Shown here piece by piece: positions 51,267-60,713 of a stretch of DNA of 64,000 bases (position 1 is the stretch's first letter; every line of letters starts with the position of its first letter). Both the position numbers and the translations under genes were made by a program. The DNA lies in NCBI RefSeq assembly GCF_009766095.1, contig NZ_LMUD01000023.1, positions 154,279-218,278 of the forward strand. The letters run 5' to 3'. The notes beneath the pieces are model-generated. The model was not told the origin of the DNA, searched no databases, and saw only the letters and a list, made by a program, of their open reading frames with translations. The DNA is from Granulicella sp. S190 (GTDB lineage Bacteria > Acidobacteriota > Terriglobia > Terriglobales > Acidobacteriaceae).

Positions 51267-51336
51267 TCGGCTGCTGCCAGTATAGGCCACTCCCTTGAAC
51301 GCGACATCTAATTTTCGTGGGCTGAGCCTGTTGAAT

Positions 51337-52467
51337 TCAGGCACTTGGGGTGGAGACGGGCTGGCGCGGCTCGGTTTTGCCACGGGCGCTGCGTAGGTAT
51401 TGAACTGGCCACGTGCCGGGCTGGTGGAGCATTTCGGCGGCGTGGAGGGGCCAGTAGGGATGACGGAGGAGTTCGCGCGCCAGGAGAACGAGATTTGCCT
51501 GCCCGGTGCGGATGATCTGGTCAGCCTGGGCGGCCTCGGTGATCATGCCAACGGCACCGGTTGGAATCTCTACCTGGCGATGGATGGTTTCGGCGTGGTG
51601 GACCTGATAGCCAGAGCCTATGGGGATTTGTTGAGCCGGGTGGTTTCCGCCGGTGGAGACGTCAACCAGATCGACTCCAGCCTGCTTGAGGAGGCGGGAG
51701 AGGGCAACGGATTGAGGCAGATCCCAGCTTGGACCGAGGGATTCGGGCGCCCAGTCGGTAGCTGAGATGCGGACGAAGACAGGGAGATGCTGGGGCCAAG
51801 CGGTGCGAACGGCGTGGACGATCTCGAGTGGGAAGCGGGTGCGGTTTTCGAAGCTTCCACCGTACTCGTCGGTGCGGTGGTTGGAGAGCGGGGAGAGGAA
51901 CTCATGAAGGAGATAACCGTGGGCGGCGTGGATCTCGACGAGGTCGAAGCCTGCGGCCTGGGCGCGGTGGGCGGCGGCTACGAAGTCAGCGACGATCTTG
52001 TCCATGCCGATGCGATTGAGCGCGGCGGGCAAGGGATAGGCTTCGTCGAAGCGGATGGCGGAGGGGGCGACGGGTTGCCAACCGCCTTCGGAGGCGGGGA
52101 TGGTGCGTGGTTTTTCCCAGGGAACCGCCATGCTGGCTTTGCGTCCGGCGTGGGCGAGCTGAGTGCCCGTGTAGGATCCGTGTTGATGGAGGAAGGTGGT
52201 GATGCGTTTGAGCTCGGGGATGTGATCGTCTTTCCAGATGCCGAGGTCGCCGGGGGTGATGCGGGCTTCGGGGCTGACCGCGTTTGCCTCGGTGAGGACG
52301 AGGCCGGCGCCGCCGATGGCGCGGCTTCCGAGGTGGACGAGGTGCCAATCGTTGGCGAAACCGTCGACGGAGGAGTATTCGCACATGGGAGAGACGGCGA
52401 TGCGGTTGGGTAGAGTGAGGCTGCGAAGCTTGAGGGGGGCAAAGAGATGGTCGGTGGGCTGAGTCAC
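51337..52467 (-). CDS. Old yellow enzyme-type NADH:flavin oxidoreductase (YqjM-like)
   Basis: This FMN-dependent TIM-barrel ene-reductase of 376 residues belongs to the thermophilic-like/YqjM subclass. Marks are FAPLKLRSLTLPNRIAVSPMCEYSS with the redox-sensing cysteine, QLAHAGRKAS, and EIHAAHGYLLHEFLSPLSN with the active-site histidines. YGGSFENRTRFPLEIV and the C-terminal FMN-phosphate loop VGMITEAAQADQII are also present. It reduces activated C=C bonds; the natural substrate is unknown. A CAC-rich repeat element lies about 200 bp upstream. Confidence 0.93.
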   Translation of the reverse strand: MTQPTDHLFAPLKLRSLTLPNRIAVSPMCEYSSVDGFANDWHLVHLGSRAIGGAGLVLTEANAVSPEARITPGDLGIWKDDHIPELKRITTFLHQHGSYTGTQLAHAGRKASMAVPWEKPRTIPASEGGWQPVAPSAIRFDEAYPLPAALNRIGMDKIVADFVAAAHRAQAAGFDLVEIHAAHGYLLHEFLSPLSNHRTDEYGGSFENRTRFPLEIVHAVRTAWPQHLPVFVRISATDWAPESLGPSWDLPQSVALSRLLKQAGVDLVDVSTGGNHPAQQIPIGSGYQVHHAETIHRQVEIPTGAVGMITEAAQADQIIRTGQANLVLLARELLRHPYWPLHAAEMLHQPGTWPVQYLRSARGKTEPRQPVSTPSA

Positions 52468-52529
52468 GTCCCTTTGGATGTTGCTGGAGGGTGGTTGGAT
52501 GTGGGGAGACCGGCTTCGAGGGCGGATTA

Positions 52530-52668
52530 AATTGGCTGGTGGTCTTTTGCAGGGTTTTTTGGGGAAAAGCCAGAGTTTATTGTGGTTTTTTGGTGGTGGA
52601 GATGTGGTGAAATGCGTGGTGAACGTGGTGAGTAGACCGCGCTTATTTCAAGGTCGAAAGATACGCCA
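52530..52668 (-). repeat. CAC-rich dispersed element, copy B
   Basis: On the minus strand this starts TGGCGTATCTTTCGAC (52668-52653), identical to copy A at 4043-4058. It continues with CACCAC and CAAAA-rich, G-poor sequence, with a shared TGCAAAA block near the end. It lies 201 bp before the old yellow enzyme start codon. The surrounding gap (52468-52757) holds nothing else that I can identify. Confidence 0.55.
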
Positions 52669-52757
52669 AGAATTCCGGATTTTTTTTGCGCAAGCAGAGA
52701 GACGGAACCCGAAGCGTCAAGACAGCGTATTGTTTCTCTGACTGGATGGAGGTTGCG

Positions 52758-53369
52758 ATGCGAGTGAATCAGTGGATCACTGCGGCGATGGTAGCGGCAA
52801 CGATAGCGATGAGCGGCTGCCGGATTGAGAACGACAAACATGGCGATGCCGATAACGTGAAGATCGCTACGCCATTTGGTGGGATGTCGGTGAAGACGAA
52901 TGAGTCGGCGGTGGTCGACGGAATTGGGTTGCCGGTGTATCCAGGGGCCGTGATGGTGAAGAAGAAGGATAAGAACGATGGCGCGGCCGATATCAATCTG
53001 AGCTTCGGCAGTTTTTCGCTGAAGGTGAAGGCGGCCAGCTACACAACACCTGATAGCCCGGATCTGGTGACGGCGTTCTACCGCAAGGCGCTAGGACGGT
53101 ACGGCGATGTGATTCAGTGCCAGAACGACAAGCCTGTGTCTTCGCAGACACAGACAGCGGAGGGATTGACCTGCGCGGACGATCAGAAGAACCACATCAA
53201 GGTGGACAACGATCTCTCCGGGAAGGTGGAGCTGAAGGCCGGATCGAAGCAGCACCAACACATTGTGGGGATCGATCCAGATGGAGGCGGAACGAAGATC
53301 GGGATGGTTGCGTTGGATCTGCCGGGACATCTCTCGGTCGGCGATGGAGATGATTCGAATAAACAGTGA
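52758..53369 (+). CDS. Predicted lipoprotein, unknown function
   Basis: The 203-residue protein has a short signal peptide with the lipobox IAMSGC (cysteine at about residue 21). The next part includes PFGGMSVKTNES and the segment LPVYPGAVMVKKKDK, which recurs in acidobacterial proteins of unknown role. SPDLVTAFYRKALGRYGDV follows. Two cysteines near the middle (IQCQND and LTCADD) could form a disulfide. GGAGG lies 5 bases before the ATG at 52758, rejecting the longer open frame at 52686. Its function is unknown. Confidence 0.75.
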   Translation: MRVNQWITAAMVAATIAMSGCRIENDKHGDADNVKIATPFGGMSVKTNESAVVDGIGLPVYPGAVMVKKKDKNDGAADINLSFGSFSLKVKAASYTTPDSPDLVTAFYRKALGRYGDVIQCQNDKPVSSQTQTAEGLTCADDQKNHIKVDNDLSGKVELKAGSKQHQHIVGIDPDGGGTKIGMVALDLPGHLSVGDGDDSNKQ

Positions 53370-53398
53370 TTAGTTTCAAAATACCCGCTGCGCGCGGG

Positions 53399-53452
53399 GC
53401 GGTCACTTCGTGACTTGTATACCCTTTCGGGTGGCGCTCCCGTTGGTTGCTG
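53399..53452 (+). repeat. 54-bp two-hairpin dispersed repeat, copy 2
   Basis: Begins GCGGTCACTTCGTGACTTGT, related to copy 1 at 41805-41858. Both copies lie in intergenic gaps, 30-140 bp from the nearest gene. The second hairpin here is ACCC-tttc-GGGT. Confidence 0.6.
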
Positions 53453-53535
53453 GAGATATTTCCCGCCGACTATCAAGAGGCTCGCACGAAGTGGCTGCTT
53501 GCTCTGTCTTGTGGGGTGGGATAGCTTCTTAACAT

Positions 53536-54222
53536 ATGCATGAGTATTGTCACCGTTGTGGAGGCGAGCTTTCCGCCAGTGTTGGCGAATCGCCGTTCTG
53601 CCCCCACTGCGGTTCTCCGCAGCTGTATCTGCAGGACTATGAAGAACAGACGGATGGCTCCGACGGCGCGACGACTGGTGCGCCGCCACCTCCGAGTCCG
53701 CAGCAGGTGGAGTGGAAGACTGCGATTCGGTGTGCTCTGCTGGTGGCGGGTGTGGCGGCGGTGCTGAGCGTGGTGTCGTCGCGAGTGCAGTTGGTGTCTC
53801 CGCTGAGCTGGCTTTGGACGATCAGCGGGTCGATGATTACGCTGGCGTTGTATCAGAAGCAGAAGCCTCTGGCGTGGATGGATGCCGGGGTTGGGGCGCG
53901 GATCGGCGTGGTAGTGGGTCTGGCGCTGGTGACGTGTCTTGCGGTTGCGATGGCGGTTGCGGGACTAGTGGCACGGTTTGGACTGCATAGCATGGCGGGG
54001 TTTGATGCGGAGCTGACGCAGGCGCTGCATGCTCAGATTGAGAAGGCGGCTGCAACGACGCCGGAGCCGCCGGAGGTGGTGCGGTTTTTGTACTCGCCCG
54101 AGGTGAGGGCGGGGATCATGTTGGCGGGGTTCGCGATGGTGTCTGGTGTGCTGCTGGTGCTTTCGACGGTAGGTGGGGCGCTGGGTGGATTTATGCGGAT
54201 GAGGCGGAAGGTTTCGGCATAG
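53536..54222 (+). CDS. Zinc-ribbon membrane protein, unknown function
   Basis: The 228-residue protein has an N-terminal zinc ribbon (Cys5/Cys8 and Cys22/Cys25: YCHRCGG and FCPHCGS), a Pro/Gly/Thr linker, and about four membrane segments from residue 65 onward. The layout, a cytoplasmic zinc ribbon followed by a small membrane bundle, is common in bacterial proteins of unknown role. No motif gives a function. It stands alone between two intergenic gaps. Confidence 0.7.
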   Translation: MHEYCHRCGGELSASVGESPFCPHCGSPQLYLQDYEEQTDGSDGATTGAPPPPSPQQVEWKTAIRCALLVAGVAAVLSVVSSRVQLVSPLSWLWTISGSMITLALYQKQKPLAWMDAGVGARIGVVVGLALVTCLAVAMAVAGLVARFGLHSMAGFDAELTQALHAQIEKAAATTPEPPEVVRFLYSPEVRAGIMLAGFAMVSGVLLVLSTVGGALGGFMRMRRKVSA

Positions 54223-54348
54223 GGCAACTGGTGAGGGTGGGGTACGACCTTTGTGGTAGTTCCTTCGTATAGAGGCAGTTGAACGCCTGCGAGGCGATGA
54301 ATTCCGTGGTCGGCCGGATTAGGTTCTGCTATACACAGCAGAGAGATT

Positions 54349-57300
54349 ATGAAAGCCACTTTGTTTTGCTGTGCTCCTCTGCTGGTTCTTTCTGCCTTCG
54401 CGTTCGGTCAAAGCCCGACTACACCAGAACATATTCCTGTTAAAAATTTGCCTCTTGCAGAGCCTGCGTCAGGTATGAAAGCCGCGAGCACAATCCTTGA
54501 TTATTCAAATGAGCCTGCTGTGATTCGGCATCTGGATCGCGTTTACCAGACGGAGACCGATGGCACAGGCTGGCGACTAGTAACGACATCGGTTCAGATG
54601 CTAACCGAGGGTGCGGTAAAGCAATTCGGTGTGCTTGGTATCGGCTATGCAAGCAGCTCGGAGACCGTAGAGATTGTTTATGCCAGGGTGAAACGTCCGG
54701 ATGGCACGGTAGTGGAGACGCCTGTAAGTGGCGCGATAGAGCAGCCCGATCCTGTGACGCAAGCAGCGCCCTTTTATAGCGATTTGAAGCAGAAGCAGCT
54801 TCCGATTCGGAGTTTGAGCGTCGGTGACACCTTGGAGTGGCAGGCGAAGGTGGTGCGTAGTAAGGCGGAGGCACCGGGGCATTTCTGGGGACAGGAGACG
54901 TTCTTTGACAATGCGGTAATTCTGTCTCAATCGGTGGAGTTGCGGGTGCCGAAGGATGCTTTTGTAAATGTGTGGAGCCCGACCTTGAAGCCGACGCAGA
55001 CGGCTGCTGGTGGATACCGAGTGTTTCGATGGGAGAATTCGCAGCTGAAGCCTACGGTGGGCAAAGATGCGGATGCGGAAAAGGAGGCAAAGAACAATCT
55101 GGTATGGACCCCTGAGCAGGAGTTGGAGGAGACGCAAGGGAAGCTGCCTACGATTGCGTGGACTAACTTCAAGAGCTGGGAGGATGTGGGTGGGTGGTAT
55201 CGAGGTCTGGAGAAGGATCGAATCGAGCCTGATGAGGAGATTAAGGCCAAGGTCGCGGAGTTGACGGCTGGAAAGATAACAGAGGAAGAGAAGGTTCGCG
55301 CGGTGTACGCCTATGTGGCAACGCAGATCCGTTACATCGGAGTTGCGTTCGGTGTTGGCAGGTATCAGCCTCATCGCGCGGAAGACGTGATGCAGAACCG
55401 CTATGGCGACTGCAAGGACAAACACACGCTGCTGGCTTCGATGCTGGAAGTTCTGGGTTTGCACCCGGATGCGGTGTTGATTGGCGCGGGGATTCGGTTC
55501 AACGAGGCGGTACCTTCGCCTGCTGCTTTCAATCATCTGATCACGATGGTTCCTGTGGGTGGGAAAGATGTGTGGCTGGATGCAACGGCTGAGGTCGCTC
55601 CTTACCAGATGTTGACGTACTCAATTCGCGACAAGCAGGCGCTGGTGATTCCAAGTACGGGGATGGTGGCGGTGGAGAGGACGCCTGCGAAGCTGCCCTT
55701 CGCACCCTATCAGACGATGCATGCGGAGGGTTCGCTGGATAAGGATGGGACCTCGAACTCCCGGCTGTCGATAACGTTTCGCGGCGATGACGAGTTGGTG
55801 CTGCGAAGTGTGTTGCGACAGCTATCGCCTGCGCAGTATGACCAGGTGGTTCAGCAGATGTCACAGAATCTTGGTTATCAGGGAACGACGAGCCACGCCG
55901 AGGTAAGCAGACCGGACGAGACGGCTGAGCCACTGAAGATCAGCTATGACTATAAGCGAGATAAAGGAGGCGATTGGGAAAACTATCGAATTCTTCCGCA
56001 GGTTGCGCCCGTGTTGCTGACGAGACCGGACGAAAAGACACCTCCGACTCGCGCGATTTCGCTCGGTGTTCCAAGGATTGAGACTTCGAGGGCGGAGATG
56101 AAGCTGCCGGAGGGTTGGGGCGTTGAGTTGCCAGAGGCGGTCCATCAGAAGTCAGCCTATGCGACGTATGACGAGACGTACCGGTTTGAAAAAGGAACTC
56201 TGTATACGGAGCGGCGAATCGAGGTGCTGCAGGAAAAGGTTCCGGTCAGTGATTGGAAGAGTTACAAGAAGTGGGCGGATACGGTTGATCTGGGAAATGA
56301 TCAGTATGTGCAGCTGACCGGGATGGCGGGTAAGGCAGTGGTGGATGCTTCGGCCGGATCGGCCCCTGGAAATGAGGAGGCGCAGAAGTTGGTGGAGGAA
56401 GCCTATAACGAGATTCAGATGGGCCATCCGGATGCTGCAAAGACCAAGTTGGATAAAGCTAAGGAGCTGAACGGAAGGCAGGTGTGGTTGTGGAGGACCT
56501 ATGGATTTCTGGCATACTCCCACGGTGATGTTTCTGCTGCAATTGAAGACTTTCAACAAGAGGTGAAATTGCATCCGGAGCAGCACGCGATGTATGGGCC
56601 TCTTGCGGAGGCAGAGATTAGGTCGGGTCGGGTCGCAGAGGCAAAAGAGACACTGAAAAGTTGGGCCGCCGTCGATAAAAGCAATTCGCTACCTTCGGTG
56701 AGGTTGGTACAAGTGCTCTTAGACGAGAAAGATGCGAAGGCGGCAGTGACGGAGGCAGAATCGGCTATTACCAAGCTTCCAGCCGAAAATAAGAACGATG
56801 GAGCTCTTCAGTTGGAGTTGGGTCGCGCAGAGCTACAGGCTGGAATGAAAGATAAAGGTCGTGTGACACTCCTTGCGCTAATGCGCAGTACAGAGGATCC
56901 GCTGATGATGAACAACAGCGCCTATGAGTTGGCAGACGCTGGTTTAGAGCTTGAGGCCTCCGAAGCAGCTACCCGGACTGCACTAGCGAAGATGGAGGAG
57001 GAGAGTAAGACTTGGACGCTTGATGAAAGCCCACAGATGCTGGCTGCCAAGTCGCGATTGATTGCTGCGACGTGGGACACTATGGGATGGGTTCTTTATC
57101 GCCAAGGGAAGACGGAAGAGGCGGAGAGCTATCTTGGAGCGTCTTGGAGGAATGATCAGAGTGCAGATGAAGGAAAGCATCTGGCGGTGCTTCTAGAGAA
57201 GAAGGGTGACAAAACCGCGGCTTTGAATATGTACGAACTGGCGGCCGCAACAATTTCGGACTATGACGCGACGGGCGCGAAGAAAGCTCCAGGGGAGCAG

Positions 57301-57633
57301 AAGATCGAGTTACAGAAGGACGCGGAGGCGCTGAGGAAGATAGGCGTGATTTCGTCGACGCATGACGCGCATAAAACTCTCCAGGAACAAAGGACTCTCC
57401 CGCTGGGCGCGGCGAAGGGCCTTTCTGGGAGGGCTGAATATCGCTTGTTGATGAACGATGGCAAGGTGGTTCTAGCAAAAGCGGTGAGGAGTTACGGTTT
57501 GAGTGGTGGAGAAGAGCGGTTGAAGGCGTTGCCGGTAGTAGGGTTTATGCCGGCGGGTTCGCAAGCCAACCTTGTGCGGACGGGGATGATGGACTGCCAT
57601 GCAAATGTCTGTGAGGTGGTGCTGGAGCCTTAA
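54349..57633 (+). CDS. DUF3857/transglutaminase-like/TPR exported protein
   Basis: The 1094-residue exported protein starts with a signal peptide (TLFCCAPLLVLSAFAFGQ). DUF3857 fills about residues 50-250, and a transglutaminase-like domain occupies about 280-420. Its Cys-His-Asp triad is visible as RYGDCKDKHTLLASML, AFNHLITMV and DVWLDATAEVAPY. The C-terminal half has TPR repeats (GHPDAAKTKLDKAKELNG, YGFLAYSHGDVSAAIEDFQQEVKLHP). Such proteins are common in Acidobacteria and Bacteroidetes envelopes; a protease-like or scaffold role is possible but unproven. Confidence 0.88.
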   Translation: MKATLFCCAPLLVLSAFAFGQSPTTPEHIPVKNLPLAEPASGMKAASTILDYSNEPAVIRHLDRVYQTETDGTGWRLVTTSVQMLTEGAVKQFGVLGIGYASSSETVEIVYARVKRPDGTVVETPVSGAIEQPDPVTQAAPFYSDLKQKQLPIRSLSVGDTLEWQAKVVRSKAEAPGHFWGQETFFDNAVILSQSVELRVPKDAFVNVWSPTLKPTQTAAGGYRVFRWENSQLKPTVGKDADAEKEAKNNLVWTPEQELEETQGKLPTIAWTNFKSWEDVGGWYRGLEKDRIEPDEEIKAKVAELTAGKITEEEKVRAVYAYVATQIRYIGVAFGVGRYQPHRAEDVMQNRYGDCKDKHTLLASMLEVLGLHPDAVLIGAGIRFNEAVPSPAAFNHLITMVPVGGKDVWLDATAEVAPYQMLTYSIRDKQALVIPSTGMVAVERTPAKLPFAPYQTMHAEGSLDKDGTSNSRLSITFRGDDELVLRSVLRQLSPAQYDQVVQQMSQNLGYQGTTSHAEVSRPDETAEPLKISYDYKRDKGGDWENYRILPQVAPVLLTRPDEKTPPTRAISLGVPRIETSRAEMKLPEGWGVELPEAVHQKSAYATYDETYRFEKGTLYTERRIEVLQEKVPVSDWKSYKKWADTVDLGNDQYVQLTGMAGKAVVDASAGSAPGNEEAQKLVEEAYNEIQMGHPDAAKTKLDKAKELNGRQVWLWRTYGFLAYSHGDVSAAIEDFQQEVKLHPEQHAMYGPLAEAEIRSGRVAEAKETLKSWAAVDKSNSLPSVRLVQVLLDEKDAKAAVTEAESAITKLPAENKNDGALQLELGRAELQAGMKDKGRVTLLALMRSTEDPLMMNNSAYELADAGLELEASEAATRTALAKMEEESKTWTLDESPQMLAAKSRLIAATWDTMGWVLYRQGKTEEAESYLGASWRNDQSADEGKHLAVLLEKKGDKTAALNMYELAAATISDYDATGAKKAPGEQKIELQKDAEALRKIGVISSTHDAHKTLQEQRTLPLGAAKGLSGRAEYRLLMNDGKVVLAKAVRSYGLSGGEERLKALPVVGFMPAGSQANLVRTGMMDCHANVCEVVLEP

Positions 57634-57689
57634 GCCGCGGTGGATACGTTTGGGCTGGGTGTCGGTCGTTCTATCAGATGGGTGGATGC

Positions 57690-57698
57690 TGGTATCAT
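57690..57698 (+). promoter_or_regulatory. Extended -10 promoter just before pyrR
   Basis: TG-G-TATCAT (TG at 57690-57691, box at 57693-57698) is an extended -10 element. Transcription would begin near 57705, only about 6 bases before the pyrR ATG, so the mRNA would be nearly leaderless. No -35 box or ribosome-binding site is seen. Confidence 0.35.
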
Positions 57699-57711
57699 CA
57701 AGCGCAATTGT

Positions 57712-58287
57712 ATGAGTGAAGATACTGAAGTTCGGAAGCCGAAGTTTCGCGAAAAGGGCAGGCTGATGTCGGCCTCGGAGATCGAGCGTACGCTGGTGCG
57801 GCTGGCGCATGAGATCGTGGAAAAACATGGCGGCAGCAAGAATGTCGGCCTGGTGGGGATCAAGCGGAGAGGCGTTCCGCTGGCGCGGAGGCTGGGAGGG
57901 CTCATCGAGAAGATCGAGAAGCATCCGGTGGATGTGGGCGTGCTCGATATCAGCTTTTATCGCGATGATCTTTCGACGGATGGGCCGCGGCCGAAGGTGA
58001 CGCCGGGGGCGATCGGGTTCGATGTGACGGGGCGCGACATTATCCTGATGGACGATGTGTTGTATACGGGGCGGACGATTCGGGCGGCGCTGGATGCACT
58101 GTTTGATTATGGCCGGCCGAAGAGTGTTCGGCTGCTGGTGCTGATTGACCGTGGGCATCGCGAGCTGCCGATCGAGGCGACGTATGTGGGACGGCTGATT
58201 CCTACCTCGAAGCGGGAGATTATCGAGGTAAAGCTGAACGAGATCGATGGGCAGGAGCAGGTGCTGCTGGTTGAGCTGGTGGATTGA
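57712..58287 (+). CDS. pyrR: Pyrimidine operon regulator/uracil phosphoribosyltransferase
   Basis: PyrR binds pyr mRNA to control attenuation and can convert uracil plus PRPP to UMP. The 191-residue protein has the PRPP-binding motif ILMDDVLYTGRTIRAALDAL and the conserved LIDRGHRELPI and YVGRLIPTSKREIIEVKL. The ATG at 57712 gives an N terminus about 15 residues longer than the B. subtilis protein. No ribosome-binding site is seen. It is the first gene of a pyrR-pyrB-pyrC cluster. Confidence 0.94.
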   Translation: MSEDTEVRKPKFREKGRLMSASEIERTLVRLAHEIVEKHGGSKNVGLVGIKRRGVPLARRLGGLIEKIEKHPVDVGVLDISFYRDDLSTDGPRPKVTPGAIGFDVTGRDIILMDDVLYTGRTIRAALDALFDYGRPKSVRLLVLIDRGHRELPIEATYVGRLIPTSKREIIEVKLNEIDGQEQVLLVELVD

Positions 58288-58322
58288 GTTCTGCCGGACA
58301 GAGATTCGCTCCAGGCCTTAAG

Positions 58323-59333
58323 ATGAATTCGATGACGATATTAGATGCGGGCACGGTTGCGGCAGGGTCGTTACTGACGGTGGCGGGGTTGTCGGTGGAG
58401 GAGGTTGCTGCGATTCTGACGGCGACGGACCGGCTGGAGCGGATGGCTGCGGCGGAGCGAGTGAAGATACTCGCGGGGCGGCGGATTGCGCTGCTGTTTT
58501 ATGAGTCGAGTACGCGGACCAGGACTTCGTTTGAGTTGGCGGCGAAGTCGCTGGGTGCGATGACTACGCTGGTGAGCGATAAGTCTTCGTCGATTGAGAA
58601 GGGCGAGAGCCTGAAGGACACGGGGCTGACGCTGCGGGCGCTGGGGGCGGAGTGCATCGTGCTTCGGCACGCGAACTCGGGGGCGCCGTATCTGCTGGCG
58701 AAGATGACGGGGCTGCCGGTGTTGAATGCTGGAGATGGGATGCATGAGCATCCTTCGCAGGCGCTGCTGGATCTGCGGACGATGCTGGCGCGGCTGCCCG
58801 GGATGAGTGGGCGGCTGGTGAATGCGAAGACGCTGGATGGCGTGACGGTGGTGATTACAGGGGATATTTTGCACAGCCGGGTGGCGCGGTCGAACGCGAT
58901 GCTGCTGCCGAGGCTGGGCGCGAGGGTGGTGTTGTGCGGGCCGAAGGAGTTGCTGCCGGAGGATGCTCTGGGGCTCGGTGCGGGGGTTGAGATTGAACGG
59001 GATTTTGATAAGGCTTTGAAGCAGGCTGCTTCGCAGGGTGCGGCGGTTGCGATGATGCTGAGGATTCAACGGGAGCGGCTGGCGGGGTTGGAGCTGGATC
59101 TGGGTGACTATATCTCGCGGTACCAGTTGGACCAGGAGCGGCTGACGGCGAAGGCGCCGGAGGCGCTGGTAATGCATCCGGGGCCGATGATTCGCGGGTT
59201 GGAGATAGCGGGTGAGGTGGCGGATGGGCCCAACTCGGCGATTGAAGACCAGGTGCGGCATGGGTTGGGGGTGCGGACGGCTTTGCTGGCGAGGGCGTTG
59301 GGTGCGGGTGGATTCGAGAGTGTAACGATATGA
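58323..59333 (+). CDS. pyrB: Aspartate carbamoyltransferase catalytic subunit
   Basis: PyrB joins carbamoyl phosphate and aspartate, the committed step of pyrimidine synthesis. The carbamoyl-phosphate site is ESSTRTRTSFELAAKSLGA, followed by DKSSSIEKGESLKDTG. VLNAGDGMHEHPSQALLDLRT and the C-terminal VMHPGPMIRGLEIAGEV are also diagnostic. The 336 residues are slightly long for the family. The ATG at 58323 is used; a TTG at 58284, overlapping the pyrR stop, is an alternative. The stop overlaps pyrC by ATGA. Confidence 0.94.
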   Translation: MNSMTILDAGTVAAGSLLTVAGLSVEEVAAILTATDRLERMAAAERVKILAGRRIALLFYESSTRTRTSFELAAKSLGAMTTLVSDKSSSIEKGESLKDTGLTLRALGAECIVLRHANSGAPYLLAKMTGLPVLNAGDGMHEHPSQALLDLRTMLARLPGMSGRLVNAKTLDGVTVVITGDILHSRVARSNAMLLPRLGARVVLCGPKELLPEDALGLGAGVEIERDFDKALKQAASQGAAVAMMLRIQRERLAGLELDLGDYISRYQLDQERLTAKAPEALVMHPGPMIRGLEIAGEVADGPNSAIEDQVRHGLGVRTALLARALGAGGFESVTI

Positions 59334-60634
59334 GTGACGTATTGATTTTGAACGGACGGCTGGTGGATCCGGCGAATGGTATGGACGTTGAGCGGGATCT
59401 CCTGTTGCGGCATGGACGGGTGGCCGCGGTGGAAAAACCGGGGGAGCTGCGCGCGATCAAGGGCAAGGAGATCCTTGATGCGAAGGGGATGATCGTCGCG
59501 CCGGGGCTGGTGGATGTGCATGTGCATCTGCGGGAGCCGGGACAGACTTACAAGGAGTCGATCAAGACGGGGACGACTGCTGCTGCCGCCGGCGGATTTA
59601 CCAGCGTGGTGGCGATGCCGAATACGGTGCCGGTCAATGATTCCGTTGCGGGCCTGGAGTGGATGCTGGATGCTGCGCGTGGGGCCGTGGTGAAGCTGTT
59701 CGCTATGCCGGCGGCTACGTTTGGAAGCATGGGTGAGGAGATTACGGATTATCACGAGCTGCAGCGGGCGGGGGCTGTAGGGTTTACCGATGATGGCAAG
59801 CCGGTACTGCATGATCGGGTGATGAGAGCGGCGCTGGTGGCGGCTGCTGGGATTGGGGTGCCGATCTCGCAGCACGCGGAGGATACGCGGCTGACGGGGG
59901 GATGCAGCATGAATGCCGGGCCGGTGGCGTTTCGGCTGGGGCTGCGCGGGATGACGGTGGAGGCGGAGTCGAAGATTGTGGAGCGGGATATCCGGTTGTT
60001 GCGGGATATCGAGCGGCATGATGGGTTGCGGCCGCATCTGCATGTGCAGCATGTGTCGACGGCGAAGGCGATGTCCCTGATACGCACTGCAAAGGCAGAC
60101 GGTCTGCATGTGACGTGCGAGGTGGCACCGCACCACTTCGCGCTGACCGAAGAGGCTGTGGGCGAGTACAACACGAATGCAAAGATGAATCCACCGTTGA
60201 GGAATGATGCGGACCGGCTGGCGATGATCGATGGCTTGATGGACGGGACAGTGGACTGTATTGCGACCGATCACGCTCCGCACGCGCTGTTTGAGAAGGA
60301 GCAGGAGTTTGAGCGGGCACCGAATGGGATTACGGGGCTGGAGACGGCTCTGGGGCTTGCGCTGCGGGTGTTGCATCAAGGGCGCGGGATGTCGATCTCG
60401 CGGGTGATTGAGTTGATGAGCGCGCAGCCTGCGGGGATTGTTTCGCTCGAGGGACGTGGCGCGTTGAGCGTGGGTAGCTTTGCGGATGTGGTGATTTTTG
60501 ATCCGGCAGCGGAGTGGAGTTTTGCGGTGAAGGACTCGCGATCGAAGTCGCGTAATACGCCGTTCGACGGGGCTTCGATGCTGGGCCGGGTAATGGCTAC
60601 GATTAGCGACGGACGGGTTGTGTTCAAGGGGTAA
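59330..60634 (+). CDS. pyrC: Dihydroorotase, class I
   Basis: Dihydroorotase cyclises carbamoyl aspartate to dihydroorotate. The metal site begins with DVHVHLREPGQTYKE. Further motifs are TSVVAMPNTVPVND, QHAEDTRLTGG, HLHVQHVSTAKA, the ATDHAPHA segment with a conserved aspartate, and NGITGLETALGLAL. Length 434 is typical for the bacterial type. It overlaps pyrB by four bases, and the pair probably works as a complex, as seen in other bacteria with this gene order. Confidence 0.96.
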   Translation: MSDVLILNGRLVDPANGMDVERDLLLRHGRVAAVEKPGELRAIKGKEILDAKGMIVAPGLVDVHVHLREPGQTYKESIKTGTTAAAAGGFTSVVAMPNTVPVNDSVAGLEWMLDAARGAVVKLFAMPAATFGSMGEEITDYHELQRAGAVGFTDDGKPVLHDRVMRAALVAAAGIGVPISQHAEDTRLTGGCSMNAGPVAFRLGLRGMTVEAESKIVERDIRLLRDIERHDGLRPHLHVQHVSTAKAMSLIRTAKADGLHVTCEVAPHHFALTEEAVGEYNTNAKMNPPLRNDADRLAMIDGLMDGTVDCIATDHAPHALFEKEQEFERAPNGITGLETALGLALRVLHQGRGMSISRVIELMSAQPAGIVSLEGRGALSVGSFADVVIFDPAAEWSFAVKDSRSKSRNTPFDGASMLGRVMATISDGRVVFKG

Positions 60635-60713
60635 GAACGCAGATGCGGCTGCATCGGAAGAGCGCGCTGTGAGATCTAAAAGCTAAAAGAAGAGTTGTTT
60701 GCGAGGTACGTTT

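Noticed and set aside
41805-53452. Possible CRISPR-like repeats
   Set aside because: Only two diverged copies 11.6 kb apart, with no regular spacers and no cas genes.
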